A stretch of 64,000 nucleotides of DNA from Paraburkholderia sp. LEh10 (GCF_017814945.1 NZ_JAGIPX010000017.1:62001-126000); one strand, 5' to 3'. Shown: positions 34,634 through 43,772, counted from the first letter of the stretch. Numbers and translations are program-made. Notes: a model not told the origin generated them from the letters alone.

Positions 34634-34828
34634 ATGAACAAACTGATCGCCGCTCTGGTCGCTGGTCTCTTCGCAACGGCAGCATTCGCACAAGCTTCGG
34701 CACCGGAAGCGGCAGCTCCGGCAGCTCCGGCAGCAGCTTCGTCGCACAAGGCAACGAAGAAGGTTTCGCACAAGAAGTCGCACAAGAAGGCAGCTCCGGC
34801 AGCAGCAGCTTCGGCAGCGTCGGAATAA
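34634..34828 (+). CDS. Small secreted Ala/Lys/His-rich protein, unknown function
   Basis: 64 residues. A clear signal peptide (MNKLIAALVAGLFATAAFA, cleavage after AFA) precedes a 45-residue mature part made almost only of Ala, Pro, Ser, Lys and His. It has an alanine/proline linker (APEAAAPAAPAAASS), a basic block with two HKK motifs (KVSHKKSHKKAA) and an alanine tail. The composition resembles acid-shock (Asr-like) periplasmic proteins and PHA-granule-like linkers, but no family is firmly recognised. A ribosome binding site and a terminator flank it, so a real gene is likely. Codon use is dominated by GCA/GCT, unlike its neighbours, a feature often seen in strongly expressed small genes. Confidence 0.75.
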   Translation: MNKLIAALVAGLFATAAFAQASAPEAAAPAAPAAASSHKATKKVSHKKSHKKAAPAAAASAASE

Positions 34829-34886
34829 GTTTGTTGTTGCAATAACGCAGTCAAGAATTAGCTTCACGGCCGTTCTTACGGCGTTG

Positions 34887-34926
34887 AAAGGCAGATGGCC
34901 ACAAGGCTCTCTGCCTTTTTGTTTTT
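34887..34926 (+). terminator. Terminator of the small secreted protein gene
   Basis: AAAGGCAGA ... TCTGCCTTTTT: a stem of eight or nine bp with a 13-base loop and a T run (TTTTTGTTTTT). Confidence 0.75.
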
Positions 34927-34974
34927 GACGCGCTCGCGTAACATTCGCGGTTCATATTCAGCAAGGAGTCACTC

Positions 34975-35490
34975 GTGCGATTTTCATTGCGCTCGTTGAT
35001 GGCGCGCTTCGCAGTTGCAGTTGCATTGCCTGTCGCTGCAGTGTCCGCATTGTCGTTGGCTGCGACGTCCGCGCAGGACGCGCACGCGCAGCCGATGCCG
35101 CAAGGCGCGAAGCAGCCCGGCGATTTTCCGCGCGCGAAACTCTCGGCGGGCATGTTCGTCATCGACGCAGCCGTCGCCGCGAACGACACGGACCGCGAGC
35201 AAGGCTTGATGTACCGCACGCAACTCGCGCCCAACGAAGGCATGCTCTTCGTGTTCGGCGAGAACGCCGTGCATTGCTTCTGGATGAAGAACACGTTGAT
35301 TCCGCTGTCGATCGCGTTCATGCGCGCGGACGGCACGATCACGGATATCGACGAGATGAAGGCGGAAACGACGGACAACCATTGCCCGAAGAACAACGGC
35401 GTCTATGCGCTCGAGATGAGCAAGGGCTGGTTCACGTCGAAGGGCATCAAGCCCGGCATGAAGATTCAGGGGCTGCCGGCGCCGCAATAG
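34975..35490 (+). CDS. DUF192 family exported protein
   Basis: 171 residues starting at a GTG with AAGGAG upstream. A signal peptide covers about the first 40 residues (basic MRFSLRSLMAR, hydrophobic core, ending AHA). The rest is one DUF192 domain: REQGLMYRTQLAPNEGMLFVF, then CFWMKNTLIPLSIAFM and ITDIDEMKAETTDNHC; the WMKNT(L/F)IPLSIAF block is the family signature. The fold is known to be a small beta-structure of unclear function. It is separate from the next gene, having its own terminator. Confidence 0.93.
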   Translation: MRFSLRSLMARFAVAVALPVAAVSALSLAATSAQDAHAQPMPQGAKQPGDFPRAKLSAGMFVIDAAVAANDTDREQGLMYRTQLAPNEGMLFVFGENAVHCFWMKNTLIPLSIAFMRADGTITDIDEMKAETTDNHCPKNNGVYALEMSKGWFTSKGIKPGMKIQGLPAPQ

Positions 35491-35858
35491 GCGAACTGCA
35501 GAAAGCGCCTGCCGTCGATGCGGCGCGCGCCCCGCTTCGGGCTTTCGCGCGACTGTGCGGCTGTCCCGTACCCCGTACCTTGGCAGTCCCGGCGGTTCGC
35601 CCGCTGGAACTGCACCCGCCGCACGACACAACGCGAGCCGTCGCGCCCCTGGGGCGCGCCGGCTTTTTTGCGTCCGCTGCACCGCAACGCGGCGCGCGAG
35701 CCCCGTCTGGCGTGCGCTGGCAGGATTCCTGCAAAAGCCAGGGCGACACGCTATTCTTATAGTCTCACCAGCAGCACCGAGATCGTCCGGGCAGCGCAGC
35801 AGATATCAGCGGAAAGGCCCGGCGCCATTCACCGGCGCGCCAACTCATGGAGGTTCAC
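35491..35858. other. Intergenic region, DUF192 gene to EF-G
   Basis: About 370 bases without a gene. It holds the DUF192 terminator (35635-35670) and, in the last 110 bases, a likely promoter for the EF-G gene: TATAGT at 35758-35763 is the best -10 candidate but has no clear -35. Confidence 0.5.
35635..35670 (+). terminator. Terminator of the DUF192 gene
   Basis: GCCG-T-CGCGCCCC pairs with GGGGCGCG-C-CGGC (one mismatch) around a two-base loop, followed by six T. Confidence 0.8.
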
Positions 35859-37964
35859 GTGCCCCGCAAGACTCCTATCGAGCGATACCGGAACATCGGT
35901 ATCAGTGCTCACATCGATGCCGGCAAGACCACCACCACCGAACGCATTCTTTTCTACACCGGCGTGACTCACAAGATCGGCGAGGTTCACGACGGTGCGG
36001 CGACGATGGACTGGATGGAACAGGAGCAGGAGCGCGGCATCACGATCACGTCGGCGGCCACGACGGCGTTCTGGAAAGGCATGGCCGGCAATTATCCGGA
36101 GCACCGGATCAACATCATCGACACGCCGGGGCACGTCGACTTCACGATCGAAGTCGAGCGCTCGATGCGCGTGCTCGACGGCGCCTGCATGGTGTACGAC
36201 TCCGTCGGCGGCGTGCAGCCGCAGTCCGAAACCGTGTGGCGCCAGGCGAACAAGTACAAGGTGCCGCGCATCGCGTTCGTCAACAAGATGGACCGCGTCG
36301 GCGCGGACTTCTTCCGCGTGCAGCGGCAGATCGGCGAGCGCCTCAAAGGCGTCGCCGTGCCCATCCAGATTCCCGTCGGCGCGGAAGACAGTTTCCAGGG
36401 CGTCGTCGATCTCGTGAAGATGAAGGCGATCGTCTGGGACGACGAGAGCCAGGGCATCAAGTTCTCGTACGAAGAGATCCCCGACAACCTCAAGGAACTC
36501 GCGCACGAGTGGCGCGAAAAGATGGTCGAGGCCGCGGCGGAATCGAGCGAAGAACTGCTCGAAAAGTATCTGACCGATCATGAGAGCCTGACGGAAGACG
36601 AGATCAAGGCGGGCATCAGAAAGCGCACCATTGCGAATGAGATCGTGCCGATGCTGTGCGGCAGCGCGTTCAAGAACAAGGGCGTGCAGGCGATGCTCGA
36701 CGCCGTGATCGACTATCTGCCGTCGCCTGTGGACGTGCCCGCGATTCTCGGCCACACCGAGGACGACGAGCAAGCGGAGCGTCATCCGAGCGACGACGAG
36801 CCGTTCTCCGCGCTCGCGTTCAAGATCATGACGGACCCGTTCGTCGGCCAGTTGATCTTCTTCCGCGTGTATTCGGGCGTCGTCGAATCGGGCGACACCG
36901 TCTACAACCCGGTGAAGGAAAAGAAGGAGCGCCTCGGCCGCATTCTTCAGATGCACGCGAACGAGCGCAAGGAAATCAAGGAAGTGCGCGCGGGCGACAT
37001 CGCGGCCGCCGTCGGTCTGAAGGAAGCGACCACGGGCGACACGCTATGCGACCCGAACAACATCATCATCCTCGAACGGATGATTTTCCCGGACCCGGTG
37101 ATCTCGCAGGCGGTGGAGCCGAAGACCAAGGCCGACCAGGAAAAGATGGGCATTGCGCTGAACCGTCTCGCGCAGGAGGACCCGTCGTTTCGCGTCACGA
37201 CCGACGAGGAATCCGGCCAGACCATCATCTCCGGCATGGGCGAGCTGCACCTCGAAATTCTCGTCGACCGGATGAAGCGCGAGTTCGGCGTCGAGGCGAC
37301 CGTTGGCAAACCGCAGGTTGCGTATCGCGAGACGGTGCGCAACAAGGTCGAAAACGTCGAAGGCAAGTTCGTCAAGCAGTCGGGCGGTCGCGGCCAGTAC
37401 GGCCATGCCGTGATCTCGCTCGAGCCCGATCACGGCAAGGGGTATCAGTTCATCGACGCGATCAAGGGCGGCGTGATTCCGCGCGAATTCATCCCGGCCG
37501 TCGACAAGGGCATTCAGGAAACGCTCAAGGCGGGGGTGCTCGCAGGCTATCCCGTCGTCGACGTGAAGGTGACGCTAACGTTCGGTTCGTACCACGACGT
37601 CGACTCGAACGAAAACGCGTTCCGCATGGCCGGCTCGATGGCGTTCAAGGAAGCGATGCGCAAGGCGAAGCCGGTGCTGCTCGAACCGATGATGGCCGTC
37701 GAAGTGGAAACGCCCGAGGAGTTCATGGGCAACGTGATGGGCGACCTGTCGGGCCGCCGAGGCATCGTGCAAGGCATGGAAGATATCGCGGGCGGCGGTG
37801 GCAAGCTCGTGCGCGCCGAAGTGCCGCTCGCGGAGATGTTCGGCTATTCGACTTCGCTGCGCTCGCTCACGCAAGGCCGGGCGACTTACACGATGGAGTT
37901 CAAGCACTATGCCGAGACGCCGACGAACGTGTCGGAGGCAATTATTAATTCGAAGGGCAAATAG
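35859..37964 (+). CDS. fusA: Elongation factor G (stand-alone copy)
   Basis: Translocase GTPase, 701 residues from the GTG that gives (M)PRKTPIERYRNIGISAHID, with GGAGG six bases upstream; an ATG four codons earlier is inside the ribosome binding site and is rejected. G1 is AHIDAGKTT, the switch region holds GITITSAATT, G3 is DTPGHVDF and G4 is NKMD. All five domains are present. It is not next to rpsL/rpsG/tufA, so this is probably the second EF-G that Burkholderia-group bacteria carry; whether it acts in elongation or recycling cannot be read from sequence. Confidence 0.95.
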   Translation: MPRKTPIERYRNIGISAHIDAGKTTTTERILFYTGVTHKIGEVHDGAATMDWMEQEQERGITITSAATTAFWKGMAGNYPEHRINIIDTPGHVDFTIEVERSMRVLDGACMVYDSVGGVQPQSETVWRQANKYKVPRIAFVNKMDRVGADFFRVQRQIGERLKGVAVPIQIPVGAEDSFQGVVDLVKMKAIVWDDESQGIKFSYEEIPDNLKELAHEWREKMVEAAAESSEELLEKYLTDHESLTEDEIKAGIRKRTIANEIVPMLCGSAFKNKGVQAMLDAVIDYLPSPVDVPAILGHTEDDEQAERHPSDDEPFSALAFKIMTDPFVGQLIFFRVYSGVVESGDTVYNPVKEKKERLGRILQMHANERKEIKEVRAGDIAAAVGLKEATTGDTLCDPNNIIILERMIFPDPVISQAVEPKTKADQEKMGIALNRLAQEDPSFRVTTDEESGQTIISGMGELHLEILVDRMKREFGVEATVGKPQVAYRETVRNKVENVEGKFVKQSGGRGQYGHAVISLEPDHGKGYQFIDAIKGGVIPREFIPAVDKGIQETLKAGVLAGYPVVDVKVTLTFGSYHDVDSNENAFRMAGSMAFKEAMRKAKPVLLEPMMAVEVETPEEFMGNVMGDLSGRRGIVQGMEDIAGGGGKLVRAEVPLAEMFGYSTSLRSLTQGRATYTMEFKHYAETPTNVSEAIINSKGK

Positions 37965-37985
37965 GCCGGTGTTTCGTTGACCACA

Positions 37986-38014
37986 CAAGCCCGTTCGCAA
38001 GGACGGGCTTTTTT
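37986..38014 (+). terminator. Terminator of the EF-G gene
   Basis: AAGCCCGT ... ACGGGCTT stem with an eight-base loop, then TTTTTT-type run. Confidence 0.9.
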
Positions 38015-38337
38015 GTTGGTTCGCGCCCGCCGAGGCGCGAAGCATTCCTGCGCAGACGGTTCACAAATCGGCGCTCTATTCGCAGCCTCTGCGCGATCGT
38101 TTTCTTCTCCAGGCAATCCTGACGATGGCTTGCCGCATGAGGTCTTGAATATGGTTAAAAGTTTCGACGGCTGACGGTGCCATCGCATGAGACGTCAATT
38201 GGCCAAAGATCTTTCCAGTCAGGCATTCGCTTGCGAACCGCTGCACCATTCGCATCCGACGATCCATACGCAAACTTTTTGACCGTGCCAGAATGACCTG
38301 ACGCAAAGGCGCAAGCGCGCAGCCAAGGAGACCGCTC
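38015..38337. other. Intergenic region before the cupin gene
   Basis: About 320 bases with no credible gene on either strand. The cupin promoter must lie here; TTTTTGACC at 38275-38283 contains a -35-like TTGACC, but no good -10 at the right distance was seen. The ribosome binding site AAGGAGA precedes the ATG. Confidence 0.5.
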
Positions 38338-38832
38338 ATGCCCCACGACCAACAACCGCCCCAGGAATCCATCGACTGGCGTGAGCATGGCGTCAGGGTC
38401 ATCAAAGGCGACCAGCTCGACACGAACACGCCGCAGACTCCCGGCATGAACCGCGCCGCCGCGATCAACGCCGCCCGCGTCGGCGCACAGAAGCTGTGGG
38501 CGGGCACCGTGACGATTCATCCGAACGCGAAGACGGGCGCGCATCATCACGGCGCGCTGGAAAGCGTGATCTACGTGGTGCGCGGGCATGCGCGGATGCG
38601 CTGGGGCGAGCATCTGGAGTTCACGGCGGAAGCAGGCCCCGGCGACTTCATCTTCGTGCCGCCTTACGTGCCCCATCAGGAGATCAACGCGAGCACCGAC
38701 GATCCGCTCGAATGCGTGCTCGTGCGCAGCGACAACGAAGCCGTCGTTGTGAACCTGAACATCGACGCCGTCGAGAAACCCGAAACCGTCTACTGGGTCG
38801 ATCCCATCCACAAGCATCCGCACGACCACTGA
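38338..38832 (+). CDS. Cupin-domain protein, metal-binding type
   Basis: A 164-residue single-domain cupin. The metal motif is HHHGALESVIYVVRG (about residues 63-77; two or three His and a Glu), and the second half has the matching EAGPGDFIFVPPYVPHQEIN with another His. The C-terminus is histidine-rich (DPIHKHPHDH). The substrate is unknown; catalytic dioxygenase or storage roles are possible. It sits 54 bases before a nickel/cobalt permease gene on the same strand, which hints at metal handling, an inference only. Confidence 0.82.
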   Translation: MPHDQQPPQESIDWREHGVRVIKGDQLDTNTPQTPGMNRAAAINAARVGAQKLWAGTVTIHPNAKTGAHHHGALESVIYVVRGHARMRWGEHLEFTAEAGPGDFIFVPPYVPHQEINASTDDPLECVLVRSDNEAVVVNLNIDAVEKPETVYWVDPIHKHPHDH

Positions 38833-38886
38833 CACCATCGCCGCCTGAAGCCGGCGGCCGATACAACGCCCCGACACAACGCCCGC

Positions 38887-39912
38887 ATGACGCCGACCTT
38901 TTCGCTGCGCCCTCGCCTCGTCACGCTGTACGCCGGACTGATCGCCGCGAACCTCGCCGCGTGGTCGTGGGCGCTGATCGCCTTTCGCGACTATCCGCTG
39001 CTGCTCGGCACCGCGATGCTCGCATATGGCTTCGGCCTGCGGCATGCCGTCGATGCCGACCACATCGCCGCCATCGATGCCGTCACGCGCAAGCTGATGC
39101 AGGAAGGCAAGCGGCCGCTCGGCGTGGGGCTCGCGTTTTCGCTCGGGCATTCGTCCGTCGTGATCGCGGCGACCGTCGGCATCGCGTTGACGGCGCTGTC
39201 GCTGCACGGGCGCTTCGCAGCATTTCACGCGGTCGGCGGGACGATCGGCACGCTCGTGTCGTCGGGCTTTCTGCTCGTGCTCGCCGGCGTGAATCTCGCT
39301 ATCCTGCGCGATGTATGGCGACGCTACCGGCACCTGCAGCGCGGCGCACCACTGCCGCACGATCATGCATCGGTGGGCGCGCCCGCCGGCCTGCTGTCGC
39401 GTGCGCTCAAGCCCCTCTTCCGGCTCGTGACGAAGAGCTGGCACATGTACCCCGTCGGCGTACTGTTTGGCCTCGGCTTCGACACGGCAACGGAGATCGG
39501 CCTGCTCGCCATTGCCGCCGCCGAAGCAGGCAAAGGCCTGCCGCTGTATTCGATCCTCGTGTTCCCCGCGCTCTTCACGGCGGGCATGACGCTCGTCGAT
39601 TCGACGGACAACGTGCTGATGGTCCACGCGTACGGCTGGGCGATGGACGACCCGAAGCGCAAGCTCTACTACAACGCCAGCATCACGTTCGTGTCGGCTG
39701 TCGTGGCAATCGCGATCGGCGGCATCGAGGCACTCGGTTTGCTGTCGGACAAGCTGGGCCTGAACGGTGGCCCATGGGATGCGGTGGCCGCCGTCAACGC
39801 GCGTTTCGGCATGCTGGGCTACGGCATCGTCTGCGTCTTCATGCTGTGCTGGATCGGCTCGATCCTGTTTCATCGCTGGCGCAGGCCCGCGCCGCTCGGC
39901 CGCGAGGGCTAG
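38887..39912 (+). CDS. Nickel/cobalt permease (NiCoT / HoxN-NixA family)
   Basis: Eight-helix secondary transporter for Ni2+ or Co2+, 341 residues. The family signature in helix II is RHAVDADHIAAIDAVTRKL (HxxxDH), followed by LAFSLGHSSVV, LGFDTATEIGLL and GMTLVDSTDNVLMVHAYGWA; all four NiCoT motifs are thus visible. The preference for nickel or cobalt cannot be read off. No cobalamin riboswitch or NikR site was recognised upstream. The partner cupin gene precedes it and may share its transcript. Confidence 0.94.
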   Translation: MTPTFSLRPRLVTLYAGLIAANLAAWSWALIAFRDYPLLLGTAMLAYGFGLRHAVDADHIAAIDAVTRKLMQEGKRPLGVGLAFSLGHSSVVIAATVGIALTALSLHGRFAAFHAVGGTIGTLVSSGFLLVLAGVNLAILRDVWRRYRHLQRGAPLPHDHASVGAPAGLLSRALKPLFRLVTKSWHMYPVGVLFGLGFDTATEIGLLAIAAAEAGKGLPLYSILVFPALFTAGMTLVDSTDNVLMVHAYGWAMDDPKRKLYYNASITFVSAVVAIAIGGIEALGLLSDKLGLNGGPWDAVAAVNARFGMLGYGIVCVFMLCWIGSILFHRWRRPAPLGREG

Positions 39913-40166
39913 TGTCCGGGCCGTATCGGGCGCACCGCTGCGCGAGCGCCGGATCGGCCGCAAAAGCGCCCGTTGGCGCGCCACGCCGTTGTGCGCGCGA
40001 CACAACTCCCGAACCGAATCGTCTGAAGGGAACCGCGCATCGCTGCGGATGCTCCCAATACGGAAGCAATCGCTTACACTGAACCCGCATCGTCGTCGCA
40101 CTACCACCGCAGCGCCTCGCGCAACAGCCCGTGGCGTCCCAACAGAACGGATCGGACCAACCATCG

Positions 40167-41852
40167 ATGAAGAATTCCGCGGACCCGCGTTTTGCGCCTG
40201 ACTCAGCAGAAGCTGTTGATCTGGAGGCGACGCGCCGCAGCGCCGGCGCCCACGGCAATCACGCCATCGACGAATTTCTCGCCGGCCGTCTCACGCGGCG
40301 CGAACTGCTCCGTTATGCGAGCGTAATCGGCATGTCGCTCGCGGGCGGCGGTCTGTTGGTGCCGCGCAGCGCGCGCGCGCAAGGGGCGGCTGGCGCGAAC
40401 GCGACGATCCGCGTCGCGCATCTGACGCCCGCGGGCGCCGTCGATCCAATGACGGTCACGGATGCCGCGGGCCTGTGCCTGCTGAACCAGACGGGCGAAT
40501 TCCTGATCGACGACGACGGCGAAAAGCAGACGCTCAAGCCCGCGCTCGCGCTGTCGTGGAAGCCGAACGACAAGGGCGACGTGTGGACCTTCAAGCTGCG
40601 CGAAAACGTCAAGTTCCACGACGGCCAGCCCTTTACGGCGAAGGACGTCGCCGCGACGTTCGACCGGCTCGCCGATCCCGCCGCCGGCTCGGCGGCGCTG
40701 TCGACGCTCAAGGGCGTGCTGTCGAAGGGCGGCACAAAGGTCGTCGACGATCACACGGTCGCGTTCCATCTCGACGCGCCGAACGGCAATTTCCCCTATT
40801 ACGTGTCGTCGGATAACTACAACGCGGTGATCCTGCCCGCGAGCTACGCGGGCGGCTACGAGAAGACCTTCATCGGCACGGGACCGTTCAAGCTCGAAAA
40901 GTATCAGCCGAAAGTGGGCGCATCGTTCGTGCGCAATCCCGATTATTGGGGCGAAAAAGCGCTGCCTCAGCGCGTGCAGTTCACGTTCTACGCGGATCAG
41001 CAGGCGCAGATTCTCGCGCTGCAGGGCCATCAGGGCGACGTGATGGGCACCTTCACCGTGCAAGGCGGCCAGGGCCTGATGAACAACCCGGAATTCAAGG
41101 TGATCGGCGTGAAGTCGAGCGCGCACCGGCAGATTCACATGCGCGTCGACAGTCCGCAGTTCAAGGACAAGCGCGTGCGCCAGGCGCTCGCGCTGTCGCT
41201 CGATCGCGAGGTGATCGTCAAGGGCCTCTTCAAGGGCCGCGCGCAGGTCGGCAACGACAGCCCGTTTGCGCCCGTGTTTCCGTCTTCGGATGCAGGCATG
41301 CCGCAGCGCAAGATCGATGTCGCGAAGGCCAAGCAGCTGCTCGCGCAGGCCGGCGTGCCCAATGGCTTCGACGTGACGCTCACGACCGAAAAGTACATGG
41401 AGATTCCCGACCTCGCGGTCGTCGTGCAGAACTACGCGAAGGCGGCCGGCATTCGCATCAACCTGAAGGTCGAGAGCCAGTCGCAATACTACGGCTCGGG
41501 CACGCCCGGCAAATCGGACTGGCTCGATTCGCCCCTGGGCATCACCGACTATGGCAGCCGCGGCGTGCCGAACGTATTCCTCAGCGCGCCGCTGACGAGC
41601 ACGGGCACGTGGAATGCCGCGCATTTCAATAACCCGCAGTACGACAAGCTGGTCGCCGACTATGTCGCGGCGCTCGATATCGCCGCGCAGAAAAAAGTCT
41701 CCGCGCAGATCCAGACGCTCTTGCTCGACGAAACGCCCGTGATCTTCCCGTTCTTCTACGATCAGCTGATCGCCGCGCGCAAGCAGTTGAACGGCGTGCG
41801 CTTCACTGCGATCGCGCAGATGTATTTCGATCGCGCGACGCTCGCGGCCTGA
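40167..41852 (+). CDS. ABC transporter substrate-binding protein, peptide/opine family 5
   Basis: Periplasmic receptor of the DppA/OppA class, about 561 residues. The start is uncertain: an ATG here or a GTG 12 codons earlier. The N-terminus is odd: about 35 charged residues precede a twin-arginine motif (LTRRELLRYASVIGMSLAGG) and a hydrophobic stretch ending SARAQ, so it seems to be a Tat substrate with an extended n-region. The mature part has the family 5 blocks WTFKLRENVKFHDGQPFTAKDV and GTGPFKLEKY, and VRQALALSLDRE. It is the first gene of a four-gene importer operon. Confidence 0.9.
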   Translation: MKNSADPRFAPDSAEAVDLEATRRSAGAHGNHAIDEFLAGRLTRRELLRYASVIGMSLAGGGLLVPRSARAQGAAGANATIRVAHLTPAGAVDPMTVTDAAGLCLLNQTGEFLIDDDGEKQTLKPALALSWKPNDKGDVWTFKLRENVKFHDGQPFTAKDVAATFDRLADPAAGSAALSTLKGVLSKGGTKVVDDHTVAFHLDAPNGNFPYYVSSDNYNAVILPASYAGGYEKTFIGTGPFKLEKYQPKVGASFVRNPDYWGEKALPQRVQFTFYADQQAQILALQGHQGDVMGTFTVQGGQGLMNNPEFKVIGVKSSAHRQIHMRVDSPQFKDKRVRQALALSLDREVIVKGLFKGRAQVGNDSPFAPVFPSSDAGMPQRKIDVAKAKQLLAQAGVPNGFDVTLTTEKYMEIPDLAVVVQNYAKAAGIRINLKVESQSQYYGSGTPGKSDWLDSPLGITDYGSRGVPNVFLSAPLTSTGTWNAAHFNNPQYDKLVADYVAALDIAAQKKVSAQIQTLLLDETPVIFPFFYDQLIAARKQLNGVRFTAIAQMYFDRATLAA

Positions 41853-41883
41853 TTACGCGCGGCGCTGCGAGCAAGGACCATCG

Positions 41884-42891
41884 ATGTCGACCACGGTTAC
41901 GACTTCCGCCCCTCGCAGCGGCGGCAGCGGAGCGCGCGTCGTGCGGTTCGTCGCGACGCGCATCGGCTTGTCGCTGATTACGCTGTGGCTGCTGTCGGTG
42001 ATCGTGTTCGCGGGCGGCCAGCTGCTGCCCGGCAACATCGGCCGCGCGATTCTCGGGCCGCTCGCCGATGCGCGCGCCGTCGCCGCGCTCAATCATCAGC
42101 TCGGCGCGGACCGGCCGCTTCTCGCGCAGTACACGCAATGGATCACGCACTTCGTCCAGGGCGACATGGGCCTGTCGTACGCGTTTCGCGAGCCCGTCGG
42201 GCCGTTCGTCGCCAGCGCGCTCGCGAACTCCGCGAAGCTCGGCCTGTTCGCATTCGTCGTGGTCGTGCCGCTCGGCATCGCGGGCGGCGTGTGGGCGGCG
42301 ATGCATGCGGGACGCTGGCTCGACCGCACGATCAGCATCGCGGGCCTGTCGGCGACGGTGGTGCCCGAGTTCGTGTCGTCGATCGTGCTGATACTCGTGT
42401 TCGGCGTGTGGCTGCAATGGCTGCCCATCGAAGCATCCGCGCCGCCCGGCGCAGGCTTCTTCACGCAACTGAAGCATCTGGTTTTGCCGATACTGCCGCT
42501 TGTCTTCGTGTTCTTCGGCTATATCGCGCGAATGGCGCGCGCGGGCACCGTCGAGGCGCTCGACGCCGACTACACGCGCACCGCGATTCTCAAGGGCCTG
42601 CCGCCGCATATCGTGATCTGGCGGCATGTGCTGCGCAACGCATTGCTGCCGACCATCACGGTCGCCGCGACGCAGCTCGGCTACATGATCGGCGGCCTCG
42701 TCGTCGTGGAGACGCTGTTCCACTATCAGGGCATCGGCTCGCTGATCTACAACGCGGCGAAAGCGAAGGACTTCCCGATGCTCGAAGGCGGCGTGCTGAC
42801 CATCGGCGTCGTGTACACGCTGGCGAATCTCGTCGCCGATGCGCTGTACGTGCTCCTCAATCCGCGTCTGCGGGTGAGGAGCGCCGAATGA
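41884..42891 (+). CDS. Peptide-type ABC transporter permease (DppB-like)
   Basis: 335 residues, six hydrophobic helices. It begins with a Thr/Ser/Gly-rich leader and then RIGLSLITLWLLSVIVFAGGQLLPG, typical of DppB-like permeases, and has the family block DRPLLAQYTQWITHFVQGDMGLS. The EAA loop is ARAGTVEALDADYTRTAILKGL, contacting the ATPases. It overlaps the next permease gene by four bases (ATGA). It is 31 bases after the binding-protein gene. Confidence 0.93.
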   Translation: MSTTVTTSAPRSGGSGARVVRFVATRIGLSLITLWLLSVIVFAGGQLLPGNIGRAILGPLADARAVAALNHQLGADRPLLAQYTQWITHFVQGDMGLSYAFREPVGPFVASALANSAKLGLFAFVVVVPLGIAGGVWAAMHAGRWLDRTISIAGLSATVVPEFVSSIVLILVFGVWLQWLPIEASAPPGAGFFTQLKHLVLPILPLVFVFFGYIARMARAGTVEALDADYTRTAILKGLPPHIVIWRHVLRNALLPTITVAATQLGYMIGGLVVVETLFHYQGIGSLIYNAAKAKDFPMLEGGVLTIGVVYTLANLVADALYVLLNPRLRVRSAE

Positions 42892-43772
42892 GCTCGACGC
42901 TGCCGACGCCCTCGTCCTCACCCGCGGCCGCGCCGCGCGCGCGCGACAGCCGCTACGACACGCTGCGCTTGCTGCTGCGCTCGCCGACGTTCATCGTCGG
43001 CGCGCTGATCGTGCTGTGGTGGATCGTGTGCGCGGTGGCGGGAACGTGGATCGCGCCGCTCGACCCCTACGCGTCCGATCCGCTGAACTCGCTCACGCCG
43101 CCCGCGAAGGGCCACTGGTTCGGCACCGACCAGCTGGGCCGCGACGTGCTCTCGCGCGTGATCGTCGGCGCGCGCGACATCCTCACCATCGCCCCCCTCG
43201 CGACATTGCTCGGCACGCTCGCGGGCACCGCGCTCGGTCTTCTGGTCGGCTATTTCGACGGCTGGGTCGACAATGTGATGGGACGCGCGATCGATGCCGT
43301 GCTCGCGCTGCCCCTCGTGATCGTCGCGCTGCTGGCGCTCGCCGCAGTGGGCGCGTCGAACCTTACGGTGATCCTCGTGATCGGCATCACGTTCACGCCG
43401 ATCACGGCCCGCACGGTGCGCGCCGCCGTGTTCGCCGAGCGGCATCTCGACTACGTCGCCGCGGCGCAACTGCGTGGCGAGAACGCGCTCTATATCATGT
43501 TCGCGGAGATCCTCCCGAACGTGCTGCCCCCCATCATCGTCGAAGCGACGGTGCGGCTCGGCTACGCGATCTTCGCGGTCGCGACGCTATCGTTTCTCGG
43601 CTTCGGCATCCAGCCGCCGTCGGCCGACTGGGGCCTCGCGCTCTCCGATTCGTACACGCTGATGGCGGGCGGCGCATGGTGGACGGTGGTGTTCGACGCG
43701 GCCGCGATCGCGACGCTAGTGGTCGGCGTGAATCTGATCGCGGATGCCGTGCAGGGAGCCGTTGACGGATGA
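42888..43772 (+). CDS. Peptide-type ABC transporter permease (DppC-like)
   Basis: 294 residues from the ATG overlapping the previous stop. After a Pro/Ser/Ala-rich head it has the DppC block APLDPYASDPLNSLTPP, GTDQLGRDVLSRVIVGAR and the EAA loop VFAERHLDYVAAAQLRGEN. Five or six helices follow. It overlaps the ATPase gene by four bases, so the operon is tightly coupled in translation. Confidence 0.94.
   Translation: MSSTLPTPSSSPAAAPRARDSRYDTLRLLLRSPTFIVGALIVLWWIVCAVAGTWIAPLDPYASDPLNSLTPPAKGHWFGTDQLGRDVLSRVIVGARDILTIAPLATLLGTLAGTALGLLVGYFDGWVDNVMGRAIDAVLALPLVIVALLALAAVGASNLTVILVIGITFTPITARTVRAAVFAERHLDYVAAAQLRGENALYIMFAEILPNVLPPIIVEATVRLGYAIFAVATLSFLGFGIQPPSADWGLALSDSYTLMAGGAWWTVVFDAAAIATLVVGVNLIADAVQGAVDG

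Noticed and set aside
34613..34867. Cys-rich frame on the minus strand opposite the small secreted protein
   Set aside because: Its CRSCR pattern is the complement of GCA/GCT alanine codons; the plus frame has a signal peptide and ribosome binding site.
38155..40164. 669-codon antisense frame over the cupin and nickel permease genes
   Set aside because: Spans two certain genes plus intergenic sequence with no recognisable domain.
40131..40166. GTG start for the peptide-binding protein
   Set aside because: No ribosome binding site before it; the ATG at 40167 was preferred, though neither start has a strong site.
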